Assembly (NCBI GenBank): GCA_033816765.1
Contig: CM066294.1
Location: 2,604,001-2,668,000 of the forward strand
Source of the DNA: Nothopassalora personata
Lineage: Eukaryota > Ascomycota > Dothideomycetes > Mycosphaerellales > Mycosphaerellaceae
Length of the DNA: 64,000 bases
Direction: 5' to 3'
A program made the translations under genes and the position numbers. Below are positions 32,475 through 43,355 of this stretch, one piece after another (the first letter of the stretch is position 1; each line of letters opens with the position of its first letter). The notes below the pieces were generated by a model, which was given only the letters and a program-made list of their open reading frames with translations, did not search any database and was not told the origin of the DNA.

Positions 32475-35056
32475 CATATATCCTCCCCTATTACGAACCT
32501 GTCCTTAGGTTCTAAAGTAGTGAGCCCGGGTACTATAGGTAGCGTAGTTAGTCGCTATAAGCTAAGGTAGTCTTATAGTAGCATAATAGCTTACCCTATT
32601 ATTTAGCTTAATATATAAGATGTTAGGTAATCCTAGGGCCTACTAGCGATAGTTTATAAAGATCGAAAGGATTCTTCTAATAGAGACCGTAATGAAGGCG
32701 TTAATAACCGCGACTCGTACCCGTCGCACTATATTAACGTATACTACGAAACTAGCGAGGGAATAGGTAGCTATATTAGCATTAATCGAACGGGCTAGAT
32801 AGTCGAATAATGTAAACGCCATTTATAAGACAAGTAAGTGTTAGTACTAGTAACCTAATAAATCTAAAGACGAGTCTATCGCGTAGCTAGAAAGTAAGTT
32901 AAGGGAAGATAAGTAACTATAAGAAACAAGTAAGATCTAAGGACTAGAAGCACCCGTACCCGAAGCATTAACTAGAATTAGAACTAGAATTAGAACTAGA
33001 ATTAGAACTAGAATTAGAACTAGAATCAGAACTAGAATTAGAACTAGAAACCTATAGGCTATAGCTATAGCCGGAAATTTAACTAGAAACTAGGAGCCTA
33101 TAAACCCGTAATAACTACTTAGTTCTACTTATTCTTATATAACTCCTTTGTCTAGACCTACTCGTTATCGTAGCTAACACTAGTCTTACTAGACGCGTCC
33201 CTAAGTAGCTAGCTAGTAAAGTTCCTATAGTAGTTACGGAAGAAGCTCTTATTACGCCCTTCGCTTATAAAGCACATCTGCTCGAGAGTAGTAACTAAGC
33301 TAAGCTACTTGTCTATTAATTTTATAGCTCGGACGCGCTAATTATATATCTTCTTATAGAAGAGCTCCGAGTCTAGGCGGACCGTAGTATTAAGCTACCT
33401 TCTAGCATTAAGGATGACTTCGTTATCGTTCTAAGACTTTAAAGCCGCTAGGGCATCGGATAGAGGGCTAATGCTACTAAGGTATATAGCCGTAGGGAAA
33501 GGATAGCTAGGTACTAGGCGTCGATACTTAAACCCTATAGCGCTCTCGCTTAGCGTCTTAAAGTTACGATAGAGGTCTATTACCTAGTGCATACTCTAGC
33601 TTCTCTAGAGTTTAAGATAGTTATCGTCGCGGATCTCGATAAAGTAAGGGTTAATCTAACGTAGCGTCTTCTTATGTACGGCCTACCTTATTAGAACGCC
33701 TATAGTAGTTACCCGCATCTACCTAGCGCTTAGGTCCTCTCTAAACTAGCTAATGCTATTCTTGCTTAGGTAATTCTAAACCCTAACCGAGAAGAAACGC
33801 TTAAATCGGCCGTCTTCTATATAGTCGTTAGTCCGGTACTACTAGATAAACTCTATAGCATTCTCTTACTTATAGAAACCGTATAAAAACTCCGGCCTAC
33901 TAGTACCCTCTAAGTTAAGAGAGTATAGTATATTAAGCCGGTTACTAGTCTAGTAGTTATTAACTTCGAGGTTTAAGTCGATCCTAGCATACTGCACTAT
34001 AGCGTTCGCGTTACCCCCCTAATAAGCCCTATTAAAGCTAAAAATCGTAGGCCTAGGGAAGGAGATAAACCGAGTGTAGTATTAAGGGTGTAGCGCCACT
34101 TATAAGAGCTATAGTTCGGGGTCTTATCGTATAATCTATTAGCTTAGAGAATATTATATGTTCTAGTAGACGCCGCCGTTACTAACCTTATTCAATTCTC
34201 GTAGGTACTATCGGTACACGTTAAATTCTCGACTTATTATTTCTCTAACTGTTTTAACCCGCGGCGCCAGTTTAGCGTTATTGTACTAGTATAGTATATT
34301 GCTATTAATGTAGGTACCGGTACTATTAAGATCGGCTTAGTTAGCTTTATTAATACTAAATTTATCGAGGATCTAGTTATAGTTAGTATACGTAACGATA
34401 CTACTCGTAGTGCCGATTTTGCCTCGAACGCGGAGGTAGCTAAGCGGGTTAATAGTCTTCTAACTACGCTTATTAGGGCGAAACTACGACCTATTTTTCA
34501 CCTTAATAGCTAAAAAACTCTTACCTTTAAAGAGCTAGTCTTAGACCTTAAGCGTACGCTTACATAGGGTATTAGCGGTAATACCGGGATTCGTAATAAA
34601 GTAGAGGGCCTTATAGTAGAAATCTCGAATATACTAATCGCACATTATAGCGCTAACCTTACTATCCCTCTTAAGAACCTACAAGATAGCATGTTCGAGC
34701 ATCTTAAGGCCCGCTATCCGGTACTTAGGTAGCTAGTTAATGCTATCTACATTAATCGAGTTTCTAAACTAAACGCTATAGTACCGCTTATTGTAGGTGT
34801 AGTTAGCGCGCTTAATCCGGAGGGCCTCGTCTTCCTATAGGATCTAATCCTTAAAGACTAATATATCCCTAATTATAGCCGAAGGTAACATAGTAAGTAT
34901 CGGATTACTATTCTTAGTTAGGGCCGGAGTAGATCGTAGGGTACTAACCGGTATACCTAGCGGACTGCCCTCGCGTATAGGTACGCCGTCTAGCGTTCGG
35001 TTAGGCGAGGATCGAGTAGGCGTAGTTATGCCCTTACCTATACTCTCGCCTATACG
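32475..35056. pseudogene. Decayed coding DNA of unknown family
   Basis: Three stretches look like former coding sequence because stops are mostly TAG/TAA and the rest reads smoothly. (1) Plus, 32,640-33,060, basic then coiled (VMKALITATRTRRTILTYTTK). (2) Minus, about 34,110-33,130, with ISQFREDLSARQMRVTTIGV and PYFIEIRDDNYLKL. (3) Plus, 34,280-34,870, with ASNAEVAKRVNSLLTTLIRAK and NLQDSMFEHLKARYPVL. I recognise none of them. They could be parts of one unknown element or several. Confidence 0.4.
32970..33048. repeat. 12-bp tandem repeat (AACTAGAATTAG)n
   Basis: About six and a half imperfect units of AACTAGAATTAG; one unit has a C for T. In one plus frame it would code alternating charged and aliphatic residues. 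Confidence 0.85.
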
Positions 35057-35139
35057 TGTTACGGAATAATTCCTAGGGACCCTAGAATTATGACGACAAG
35101 ACGAACACGTAACTTATCCTACCTAAGCGCTTAGACTTA

Positions 35140-36490
35140 TTACCTTAGTAAACTTAGACTCGCCGTAGGAATTGGCTTTAGCTTCGCCTAGCGCACGCGC
35201 TAGGCTCGCTTAAGCTCGCTTTAGCTCCGTTAAGCACGGTTCTGTACCGTTTAGCTAATTAGAGGGCTAGGAGTGCCAATTCGCGCGGCGAGTCTAAGAC
35301 TAAATGGGGCTGTTTTAGTGTATACGAATTCAGCCCTGTATATAAATAAGCACTATTACATTCGAAGGCATACATCTCTATTACTACGTTTCTCTACCGC
35401 CTTAATAACTACTACATTCGACAGCGCACGCTCGGCGCTTTCAATTGAATTAACAATGGCGTCTACTACCTATTAGAACGTCCTATAATTACCGTCCGCG
35501 CAACACTACTCCTTATTGTACGCATTCGAAGACGTAGAGTTAGAAGGATTATCCGAGGGCTACTCCGACGTCGACATTAACCCTCTAGATAGCGATGAAG
35601 AGGAGGATTATATCGGATTCCCTCTAAGTATACTAGCACGCCCGCGCCTACGCCCGACGTCGACATAAATACAGGTAGTACGCGGACCGACTAGACTAAC
35701 GAGGAGGTACATACAACGGTAGGATAATAGTATACCGGCGTAGGAGAAGTTATAGTCTATCGTATATAGCACCTAGCGCTACGCTCTCATTAGCTAAACG
35801 GTGTAAAAGGGTACTAACCCGTTAAGACCCGTATAGATAGTAGTAAATAGAGTGTCGAAAACACGGCGTACACTACGCTCTACGACGACATAGCTACACT
35901 AGTGCGACTACGATGCGCACAATTACCTAAGAGGGTGTAGGTACAGTATACGATACGATAGGCAATTGCGCGCTATATAATGGACTTGATAGGTGTATAT
36001 TCGACTTGTTTCGGGTCTTAACGCGCTAACTCGCCATAGTACAGGGCTTTTGCTATAGGCAAATCTTGCTTATTTACCCTTACGCATCGAACAAAAGTAG
36101 TTATAGAGGTGTAGCGTACTCTACTCGGCCGGTAGACAATATTCGATCGAGGTAGGCGATGTTAGATTTTGCATTCGAGGATGTACTTCGTATATAACGC
36201 GCTACCGTATAATCTTGATGTTAATGCCCTCGTAATCTCTACTATCGGCGCTCTTATTTAAATCTGTAGGAGCTCGTTCGGAGGTAGTAGTGAGTTACTA
36301 TCGCGTCGTGAAATCTAGTAGTGAGGCTATATTAAAATGAGGTACACTAAAACACGCCCCATTCGATCTTAGACGCTTCGCTAAGGCTCGCTAGGGCGGA
36401 ATTACCCGATTAGCTAAACGGTGCTAAACCGTGCTAAACGGAGCTAAAGGGTACCGAGCCGAGGAGAAGCGTCTAAGCTTACTAAGGTAA
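35140..36490. mobile_element. Element G: hAT-like terminal-inverted-repeat element in the 5' LTR of F
   Basis: It is bordered by 20-bp inverted repeats TTACCTTAGTAARCTTAGAC and a perfect 8-bp direct duplication TAGACTTA (35,132-35,139 and 36,491-36,498). The intact 3' LTR of F has this site once (TAGACTTG), so it is the empty site. Inside the ends lie inverted subterminal motifs of the CGTTTAGCACGG type (35,215-35,265 and 36,405-36,450). An 8-bp duplication fits hAT transposases. At 1.35 kb it cannot encode a full transposase and is probably non-autonomous. A plus frame from 35,273 (67 codons, then a TAG and an acidic continuation) may be a remnant of captured or transposase sequence. Confidence 0.75.
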
Positions 36491-36829
36491 TAGACTTAGA
36501 GCGATTAGACTACTTATACTTAGACTAATTAGACTGCTTATGCTTAGAATGATTAGACTAATTACCGAGATCTACGAATCTCTTTTATATTTAGGAACGC
36601 TAGAAACCCTTATAGTTCTAATACGTTTAACTTATGTTACTATCTTACTAATTGGAATACAACTCTTATTCCTATCATTCATCTTCGCTTAGCTTACTTT
36701 AGCCTCTCTAAAGAATACCGCTACGTGACTTAACTTATCTCTCTTTTAAGACTAGCCCTAGAACGAGATAATAACACTTTAAACGCCCTTAGGATGAGCG
36801 CTACTTAAGCAGCTAGTAGGGGAACACCC

Positions 36830-37910
36830 GCCCCTAGCGAAGTAGGAAGCATCCGCCGTACGCTACTATAATAGACTACTACGAAGGACGATAAGTCTAA
36901 TGACGATAACGAGCCTACTCTAAGGAAGAACGACGTTAAGGCTACTAAGCTAGACCTCTTCTATAGAGACAGGGCTAAGTTCGACGACTGGATCAATTAG
37001 ATGGATATGTATCTCATGTTCAACCTAGTCGATGCCGATAAAAGAACTATCTTCGCTATTACGTACCTTCGCGGAAGTGCGTAGAACTGGATTAAACCTT
37101 ACCTTAAGGAATACCTCGAAGGTATAGGACGATTAGACCCTACTGGAATGTTTAGGAGCTATACCCTTTTTAAAGAAAAGATGAAATTAATCTTTAGAAC
37201 CTCGAACGAAGTCTAATAGGCCATACGAATCATTTAATACCTAAAGTAGAAGACGTCTACTTTAGAGTATACCGCTAAATTCGAAGAGTACGGACAAATT
37301 ACTAGATGGAACTAGACGGCGTTAATAACTATGTTCCGACGTGGACTTAAGGACTCCGTTAAGGACGAGTTAATAAGACCCGGGGGACGGATTACTAACC
37401 TCGAAGAGCTAATAAAGGCGTCGATTAACATCGATAACTAGCTCTAGGAACGACACTAGGAAAAGAAATACGACTCTAAAGTAGGAGGAATAGTAGGATA
37501 CGCTCTAGACCGTAGACCCTTAGGAGGATACGTTACGAAGGGAGAATTCTTACGATAAAGCTAGCCCTACTATAGACTATAGCCAATGGAACTAGACGTT
37601 ACCTAACGAGGACGGAGGATCGATAAGAGTAGGGGCTACGGAAAGCCCTTTAAAGGAAAAGGAAAACTCATATACTATACCTATAGTAAGGAAGGCCACA
37701 TGGCGCAGGATTGCTACGGTAAGAATATAGTGCGCCGCGAGCAACTTAATATAATGTAACCCCGAACTAGTAAATCTAAGAGTAGCGTTAGATCTCGAGG
37801 AGATACCGACTATACTCGGAGAGTAGGGGAGAGAGCTAGTAATAGAAGCACGATACCTCTCCTAGACCCCTTAGAAGGACGAGGAGGATACTATAGGTAA
37901 CAAATAGTAG
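36830..37910 (+). pseudogene. Gag of element F with zinc knuckle
   Basis: Gag core with KLDLFYRDRAKFDDWINQMD-like residues near 36,950, then YLRGSAQNWIKPYLKEYL, MFRSYTLFKEKMKLIF and TSTLEYTAKFEEYGQIT. The zinc knuckle near 37,670-37,725 reads YYTYSKEGHMAQDCYG, with the His and last Cys intact and the first two Cys turned to Tyr. A few TAG stops interrupt the frame. Confidence 0.8.
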
Positions 37911-38869
37911 TCATTCTATTTAATACGAAGAACCAACTACGACAGTTTAACATAATAACACGAAGAGTCGACTACGAGATCGAATCCGAGTCTCGAAATG
38001 GTTATAGAAGCCTTCATTAGCGATTCTATTACTAAGACTCGTGTTAAGTCTACTACGCCGCGAAGTTAGGCGTAGGGTATTAGCCTTAGTAACCACGAGG
38101 AACCCTAGGAGCGACGTATAGGCAAAACGCTACGCTCCGAGAAGTAGACATCGACGAATCCTACTTTAACGAAGATAGAAGCAATAAAGAAAATTAGGAC
38201 CTAGGATAGAACGGATCATAGTTACTAGAACTATAGAAAGAAAGTTAAGAAACTACCGGGCTAAATACCATTAAGGAAGAATAGGATCCGGAGGAATTAA
38301 GCGAAGAAGATTCCTCCGAAGGAGAAGAGAGCGACACTAACGACGATAACGAACAACTTACCTTTACGGTAGATGTACCTAAGAAACTGTACGATATAAT
38401 CGTCTACCTATAAAGAAGGCACGAGGAATTCCTACCTAAGATAGGCGGACAAAGGAGGCTACACTCTATTAAGTTTAATAAGATACTCGACACCCTACGA
38501 GGCATAGCCTAGAGATACCTACTTATAGAAACAACCGAAAATCTAGTAACCGCCGTTATAGAACGACTACCGATAGGAAGCCGAATAATAGGAACTGAAT
38601 ATCTTATACCGTTAGGAACATTCATATCGAATGAATTACGTAACATAGTGCAACACGCACGCGCGCACTCTACTTAGAAACGTAGAAGATCTAGGAACGC
38701 AATAGACTACAAGTGTAGACATAGGGTAACGGGCTACAGGTTCTAGCCGAAGCCTCTAGGCACGAAGTATAGCGAACTATATACTATTCGGGAAAAGGAT
38801 TAGCTCCCTAGGAATGAGCGACTAAAGGGAGTTATATAACACTTAGGCTTACGTATCGACATTAAGCAT

Positions 38870-41800
38870 AGTTTTCTAGACATAAGCAATCGTTAACGGA
38901 CATAAGACTAGTGTTATAATCGACTTAGGAGTAGCGGGGAATTTCATCTCCGAGTCTTTCGTAAGAAGAAACGGGTTCGCTACCCTAAAGAAGAAATAGG
39001 GTTACGAGTTAATCGCGGTAAACGGATTATCGTTACCTAGCGTAGAATAGGAGACGATACCATTGCTACTAGCTATCTAACAGCACTACGAGAATATTAC
39101 CTTAGATGTCACTAATATAGCTAGTTATAACATAGTATTAGGTATGCCTTAGTTAAGAAAGCATAATCTAGTAATCGACTAGAGAAGAGGAGTACTTACA
39201 TTTAGGGAATGCGACGGCGTTATCGACATTTAGCCTACGTATCGACAGCGGACGATAGTAGATAAGGTAAGGAAACAGCTTAACGCATTTGAGCTTACGC
39301 CGACTAGAAGGATAGAAGAACCACCTTCGACCGGGATAGACACTAGCGTAAGGCCGCCGGGTTACGAAGTTACTAGAAGTAATAGAAGTAACGCACTATC
39401 GAAGAATACTAACATCTTAGAGTTAAGTATTCCTAAGGAGTATCGTAAGTGGTCGCGACTCTTTAAAGAGGAGAGAGGCAAAATCGCCTTACCTAAGCAC
39501 CGCCTATGGGATTATAAGATCAACATTTAGCTAGGGAAAGAGCCTCTATAGGGGCCCCTATATTAAATGTCTAAGAAAGAGCTATAGACCCTACGAGAAT
39601 AGCTAAAGGAGAAGCTAGCTAAAGGATAGATAAGAAGATCTACCTTAAGTGTAGGAACTCTATATATGTTCGTTCTAAAAACAAACGGGAAGTTACGACT
39701 CGTACAAGACTATAGGAAGTTAAACGAGATTACGATTAAGAACCGATACCCGCTACCTAATATCGAAGAAGCATAAGACAGATTAACCGGATCGGACTAG
39801 TACACGAAGATTAACCTACGAGATGCCTTCTATGCTATACGAATAGTAGAAGGAGAAGAATGGAAAACCGCTTTTAGAATAAGATACGGACTCTACGAAT
39901 TCTTAGTTATGCTAATAGGATTAACTAACGCACCCGCATCCTACTAGGACCTTATTAATGAGACACTTAGAGACCTACTCGACGTATGCGTTATCGCCTA
40001 TATGGACGATATACTAGTCTATACGAAAGGATCCCTATAGGAGCATATAAGACAAGTCTAGGACGTCTTCAAACGACTTACACGTTTAGGATTTAAGACA
40101 GTACCCGAGAAATGCGAGTTCTACAAAAAGGAAGTTAAATTCTTAGGCTTCGTTATTAGTACTATAGGGATAACGATCGACCCTACGAAAATACAGTTAA
40201 TTAGAGAATGGCTAGAACTAAAGACAGTCAAGGACGTACAATCATTCCTTAGACTAGCGAACTACAACCGGAAATTCATTAAAGACTACGTAAAAATAGT
40301 AGTACTAATAACGATACTTACGAGAAAAGACGTTACCTAGAAATAGGGAAAGGAACAGATTAAAGCGTTTAAGAAACTTAAGGAACAATACGCTTTAGCC
40401 CCTACGCTTCGACTATTCGATAGTAGTAAGGAAGTCTACATCGAGACCGATGCGTCTAATATGGCAATAGGCGTATGTCTAACATAGACATACGATAGGT
40501 AGAGACACCTAGTAGCCTATTACTCCCGGAAAATAACTATAGCGGAATAGAACTACGACATCCATAATAAAGAGCTTCTAGCTATTGTTGCTACGATGCA
40601 ACATTAGAGAGTATATGTTGAGGGCCTACCGAAGTTAACGATTCTTTCTAACTATAAGAATCTTACGTACTTTACGATAACGAAAGAACTTACCCGAAGG
40701 TAAGCCCGCTAGTCGGAGCTGCTAGGATAGTATAAGTTTAAAATTAAATATACTCTAGGACGAGAGAACGGCCGCGCCGACGCGCTGAGCCGAAGAGGCG
40801 ACTATATAGAAGGAAAAGAACTAGTGTAACACAAAATATTGAAAACGAACCCCGACGGAAGTCTTAGTACTAATATAAGAGAATTTAACAATATCGTACG
40901 GATATTAGGCGATAGGGACGAACAATTCCCTATATCGTAAGGAAAATACTAGGTACTAAAGGATCAAGAAGAAGAATGTATACGATAACATTACGACGGA
41001 CTAACTTATAGACACCCTAGAACTTTAAAAACAATAGACCTAATATAACGCAGTTTCTCATTCCTATAGATAAGACTTAAGGTGTTACGCTATATTAAAC
41101 AATGCGTATACTACTAACGAAACAAGGCTACGAGACATGTAAAATACGGTTACCTACAGTTTAGGATACTACCAATAAAACCATAGGACGAAGTTACAAT
41201 AGACTTTATTACGAAACTCCTACCGTTAAAAGACTAAGTTACGAAACAACTATACGACATAATACTAGTTATAGTTAATAGACTCACGAAATACGTACAC
41301 TTCATTCCTACATCGGAAACGTACAATGTAGAGCAGCTCGGATACCTCGTACTAGATAGACTTATCCGATACTACGGATTCCCTTAAGCGTTTATAACGG
41401 ATAGAGATAAGCTATTCACATTAAATTACTAGAAGACGCTTATAGGAACGATCGGAATTAAACATAAGCTGTTAACTGTATATTATCCGGAAATAGACGG
41501 ACAAACCGAAAGGATAAATTAAACGCTAGAACAATACCTACGACACTACATCAATTATGCATAAGACAACTAGGTCTTATTACTGATAATGGCGTAGATT
41601 GTACTAAACAACTACAAATTAGAGACAACTTTAACGACACTATTCTATGCGAACTTTAGTAAAGATCCTAACCTATTTAGAACACCTAGATCTTACCTAT
41701 AGGCCGAAAGAGCAATCGTAACGACGGATACTCTTAGGGAAGTGCATAAAGAAACACGTAAGGCGATCGAAGATGTATAATAAAAACTGTCTCGATAACG

Positions 41801-42225
41801 GTAGAACACGAGAAAAATGGCACCTCTACTAAAAGAGGGGGATAAGGTCTATCTCCTTACAAAAAACTTAAGAATAAGAAGATAGACTAAGAAACTAGAT
41901 CACGTTAAGGTCGGACCATTTTTTATCGATAAAGTTATAGGACTAGTTAACTACCGCCTACGACTACTACCCGACGCAAAAATCCACCTAGTCTTCTACA
42001 TCTCTAAGCTAGAACTAGCGGACGCCGAAACACCTTGTTAGGAGAGCTTCTATTTCGAGCCGGAAGTAGAAAACGAATTCGAAGTCGAAAGAATCCTAGA
42101 TAAGAAAGGTTAGCGATACCTTATTAAATGGAAAGGATACGACGAATTAGAAAATACCTAGGAACTAGAAAAGAACCTACGAAACTGTTAGCAAAAAATC
42201 TAGGAATACTACAAAACTAAAAATG
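38870..42225 (+). pseudogene. Pol of element F: protease, RT, RNase H, integrase, chromodomain
   Basis: Protease TSVIIDLGVAGNFISE near 38,910 (D-S-G changed to D-L-G). RT has [20 protein letters not shown] and VIAYMDDILVYT near 39,990-40,026. RNase H has VYIETDASNMAIGVCL near 40,440 and a KYTLGRENGRADALSRR-like end near 40,745-40,800. The integrase core runs about 41,150-41,560. The chromodomain reads RYLIKWKGYDELENT near 42,120, with its last Trp as TAG. This is the best preserved pol in the window, but stops and the lost protease residue still inactivate it. Confidence 0.85.
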
Positions 42226-42268
42226 GCTAGCTAACTAAGTTACCGATTAGCGACTAGTCGGCCGGGAG

Positions 42269-42343
42269 CGGCTAGAGTAGGAATCGAACCTACGACCTTA
42301 AGAGTGTAGACAGCTTACGCTCTACTAACTAAGCTACCTAGCC
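42269..42343 (-). tRNA. tRNA-like gene inside element F
   Basis: A 75-nt homologue of the E copy: acceptor GGCTAGG/TCTAGCC, D arm GCTT/GAGC with an 8-nt loop AGTTAGTA, T arm GTAGG-TTCGATT-CCTAC, boxes A and B intact. The anticodon arm again has TAAG/CTTA around an 11-nt loop. It reads opposite to gag-pol, between the chromodomain end and the antisense frame. Confidence 0.6.
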
Positions 42344-42922
42344 GATTAATGAGAATAGGGACACAACTTATAAATAAGTACCCTAATAAGTCTCTATCCC
42401 TAGGGACTCGCCCTAAGGCTCCGCTCTAGAAAGCGCCGCCTAGTTATTTACGGGCATCTCTAGGATATTCGAGAAGGAGACTAGCGAAGGCGACACCTCT
42501 ACCCCCGACGCCCGCTTAAGAGACGCTAGCTCCTCGCGCGCCTCTTCCTCCTCGAGCTCCTCTAACTCCTTAGCGACGGCATCGTCGGTACGACGCTTAG
42601 CTAATCGAAGCTGTTTCCGAAGACGGATCTTACGCATCTTTAGCCGCACCTCCTCCTTTTTAATCCTCTTAAGCTCTAGCTTAAGCTTATCGCGCGAATC
42701 GCGAAGACGTTCCTACTCCGGACGGGAAAGACGTACATCGCAATCCTTATAGCCTTTTCGAATGTAGGCCGAACACTTCCTAGACCGAGAACCTACGATA
42801 CACTTTACTACTACGCCCGAGGATCGAGACTTCTAACAATTCGTGTATAGAGCTATTTCGATACCGGAAATTTCAGTATCTAGAGTAAGTCGATAACGGC
42901 GTTTATGGGAGGAAGAAGACAT
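42338..42922 (-). pseudogene. Antisense frame of element F: Cys-rich, coiled-coil protein
   Basis: Same frame and exactly the same length (585 nt) as in element E. ATG is at 42,922 and the TAG at 42,340-42,338. It begins MSSSSHKRR; the Cys part reads ALYTNC ... KCIVGSRSRKCSAYIRKGYKDCDV, followed by the charged coiled-coil region and ...LFSLIG at the end. Only about five in-frame stops, all explainable by RIP, break it. The clean run is 42,440-42,649. Function unknown. A C-x2-C ... C-x2-C-type pattern, with one Cys turned to Tyr, suggests metal binding. Confidence 0.65.
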
Positions 42923-42995
42923 AGTTAACTATTACTATAAGAAATAATGACGGCTTAAGAAGCTTCGGGACGAAGCTAGGCTAAGAAGGGGATAG

Positions 42996-43355
42996 TGTTA
43001 CGGAATGATTCCTAGGGACCCTAGAATTATAACGATAAGACAAACACGTAACTCATCCTACCTAAGCGCTTAGACTTGGAGCGATTAGACTGCTCATGCT
43101 TAGACTAATTAGACTGCTTATGCTTAGACTAATTAGACTAATTACCGAGATCTACGAATCTCCTTTGTATTTAGGAACGCTAGAAACCCTTATAGTTCTA
43201 ATACGTTCAACTTATGTTACGATCTTACTGATTGGAATACAACTCTTATTCTAATTATTCATCTTCGCTTAGCTTACTTTAGCCTCTCTAAAGAATACCG
43301 CTACGTGACTTAACTTATCTCTCCTTTAAGACTAGCCCTAGAACGAGACATAATA
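42996..43355 (+). repeat. 3' LTR of element F
   Basis: Starts TGTTACGGAATGATTCC and ends near GAACGAGACATAATA. It matches the two halves of the 5' LTR on either side of G. U3 holds about 24-bp tandem motifs (TTAGACTAATTAGACTGC type) at 43,080-43,140. Confidence 0.85.

Larger units (their letters stand above)
35057..43355 (+). mobile_element. Element F: Ty3/gypsy chromovirus, sister of E, with G inserted in its 5' LTR
   Basis: The 5' LTR runs from TGTTACGGAAT at 35,057 to about 36,776 and is interrupted by G; the 3' LTR is 42,996-43,355. Gag-pol is on the plus strand with CCHC knuckle, RT (YMDD), RNase H, integrase and chromodomain, then a tRNA-like gene and an antisense frame, as in E. It is less RIP-damaged than B, C or E. 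No clear target duplication is seen (flanks ATACG and CCCTT). Confidence 0.87.

Noticed and set aside
35273..35476. 67-codon plus frame in element G as a real gene
   Set aside because: Short, lies within a 1.35-kb inverted-repeat element, runs into TAG stops, no known domain. Kept only as a possible remnant.
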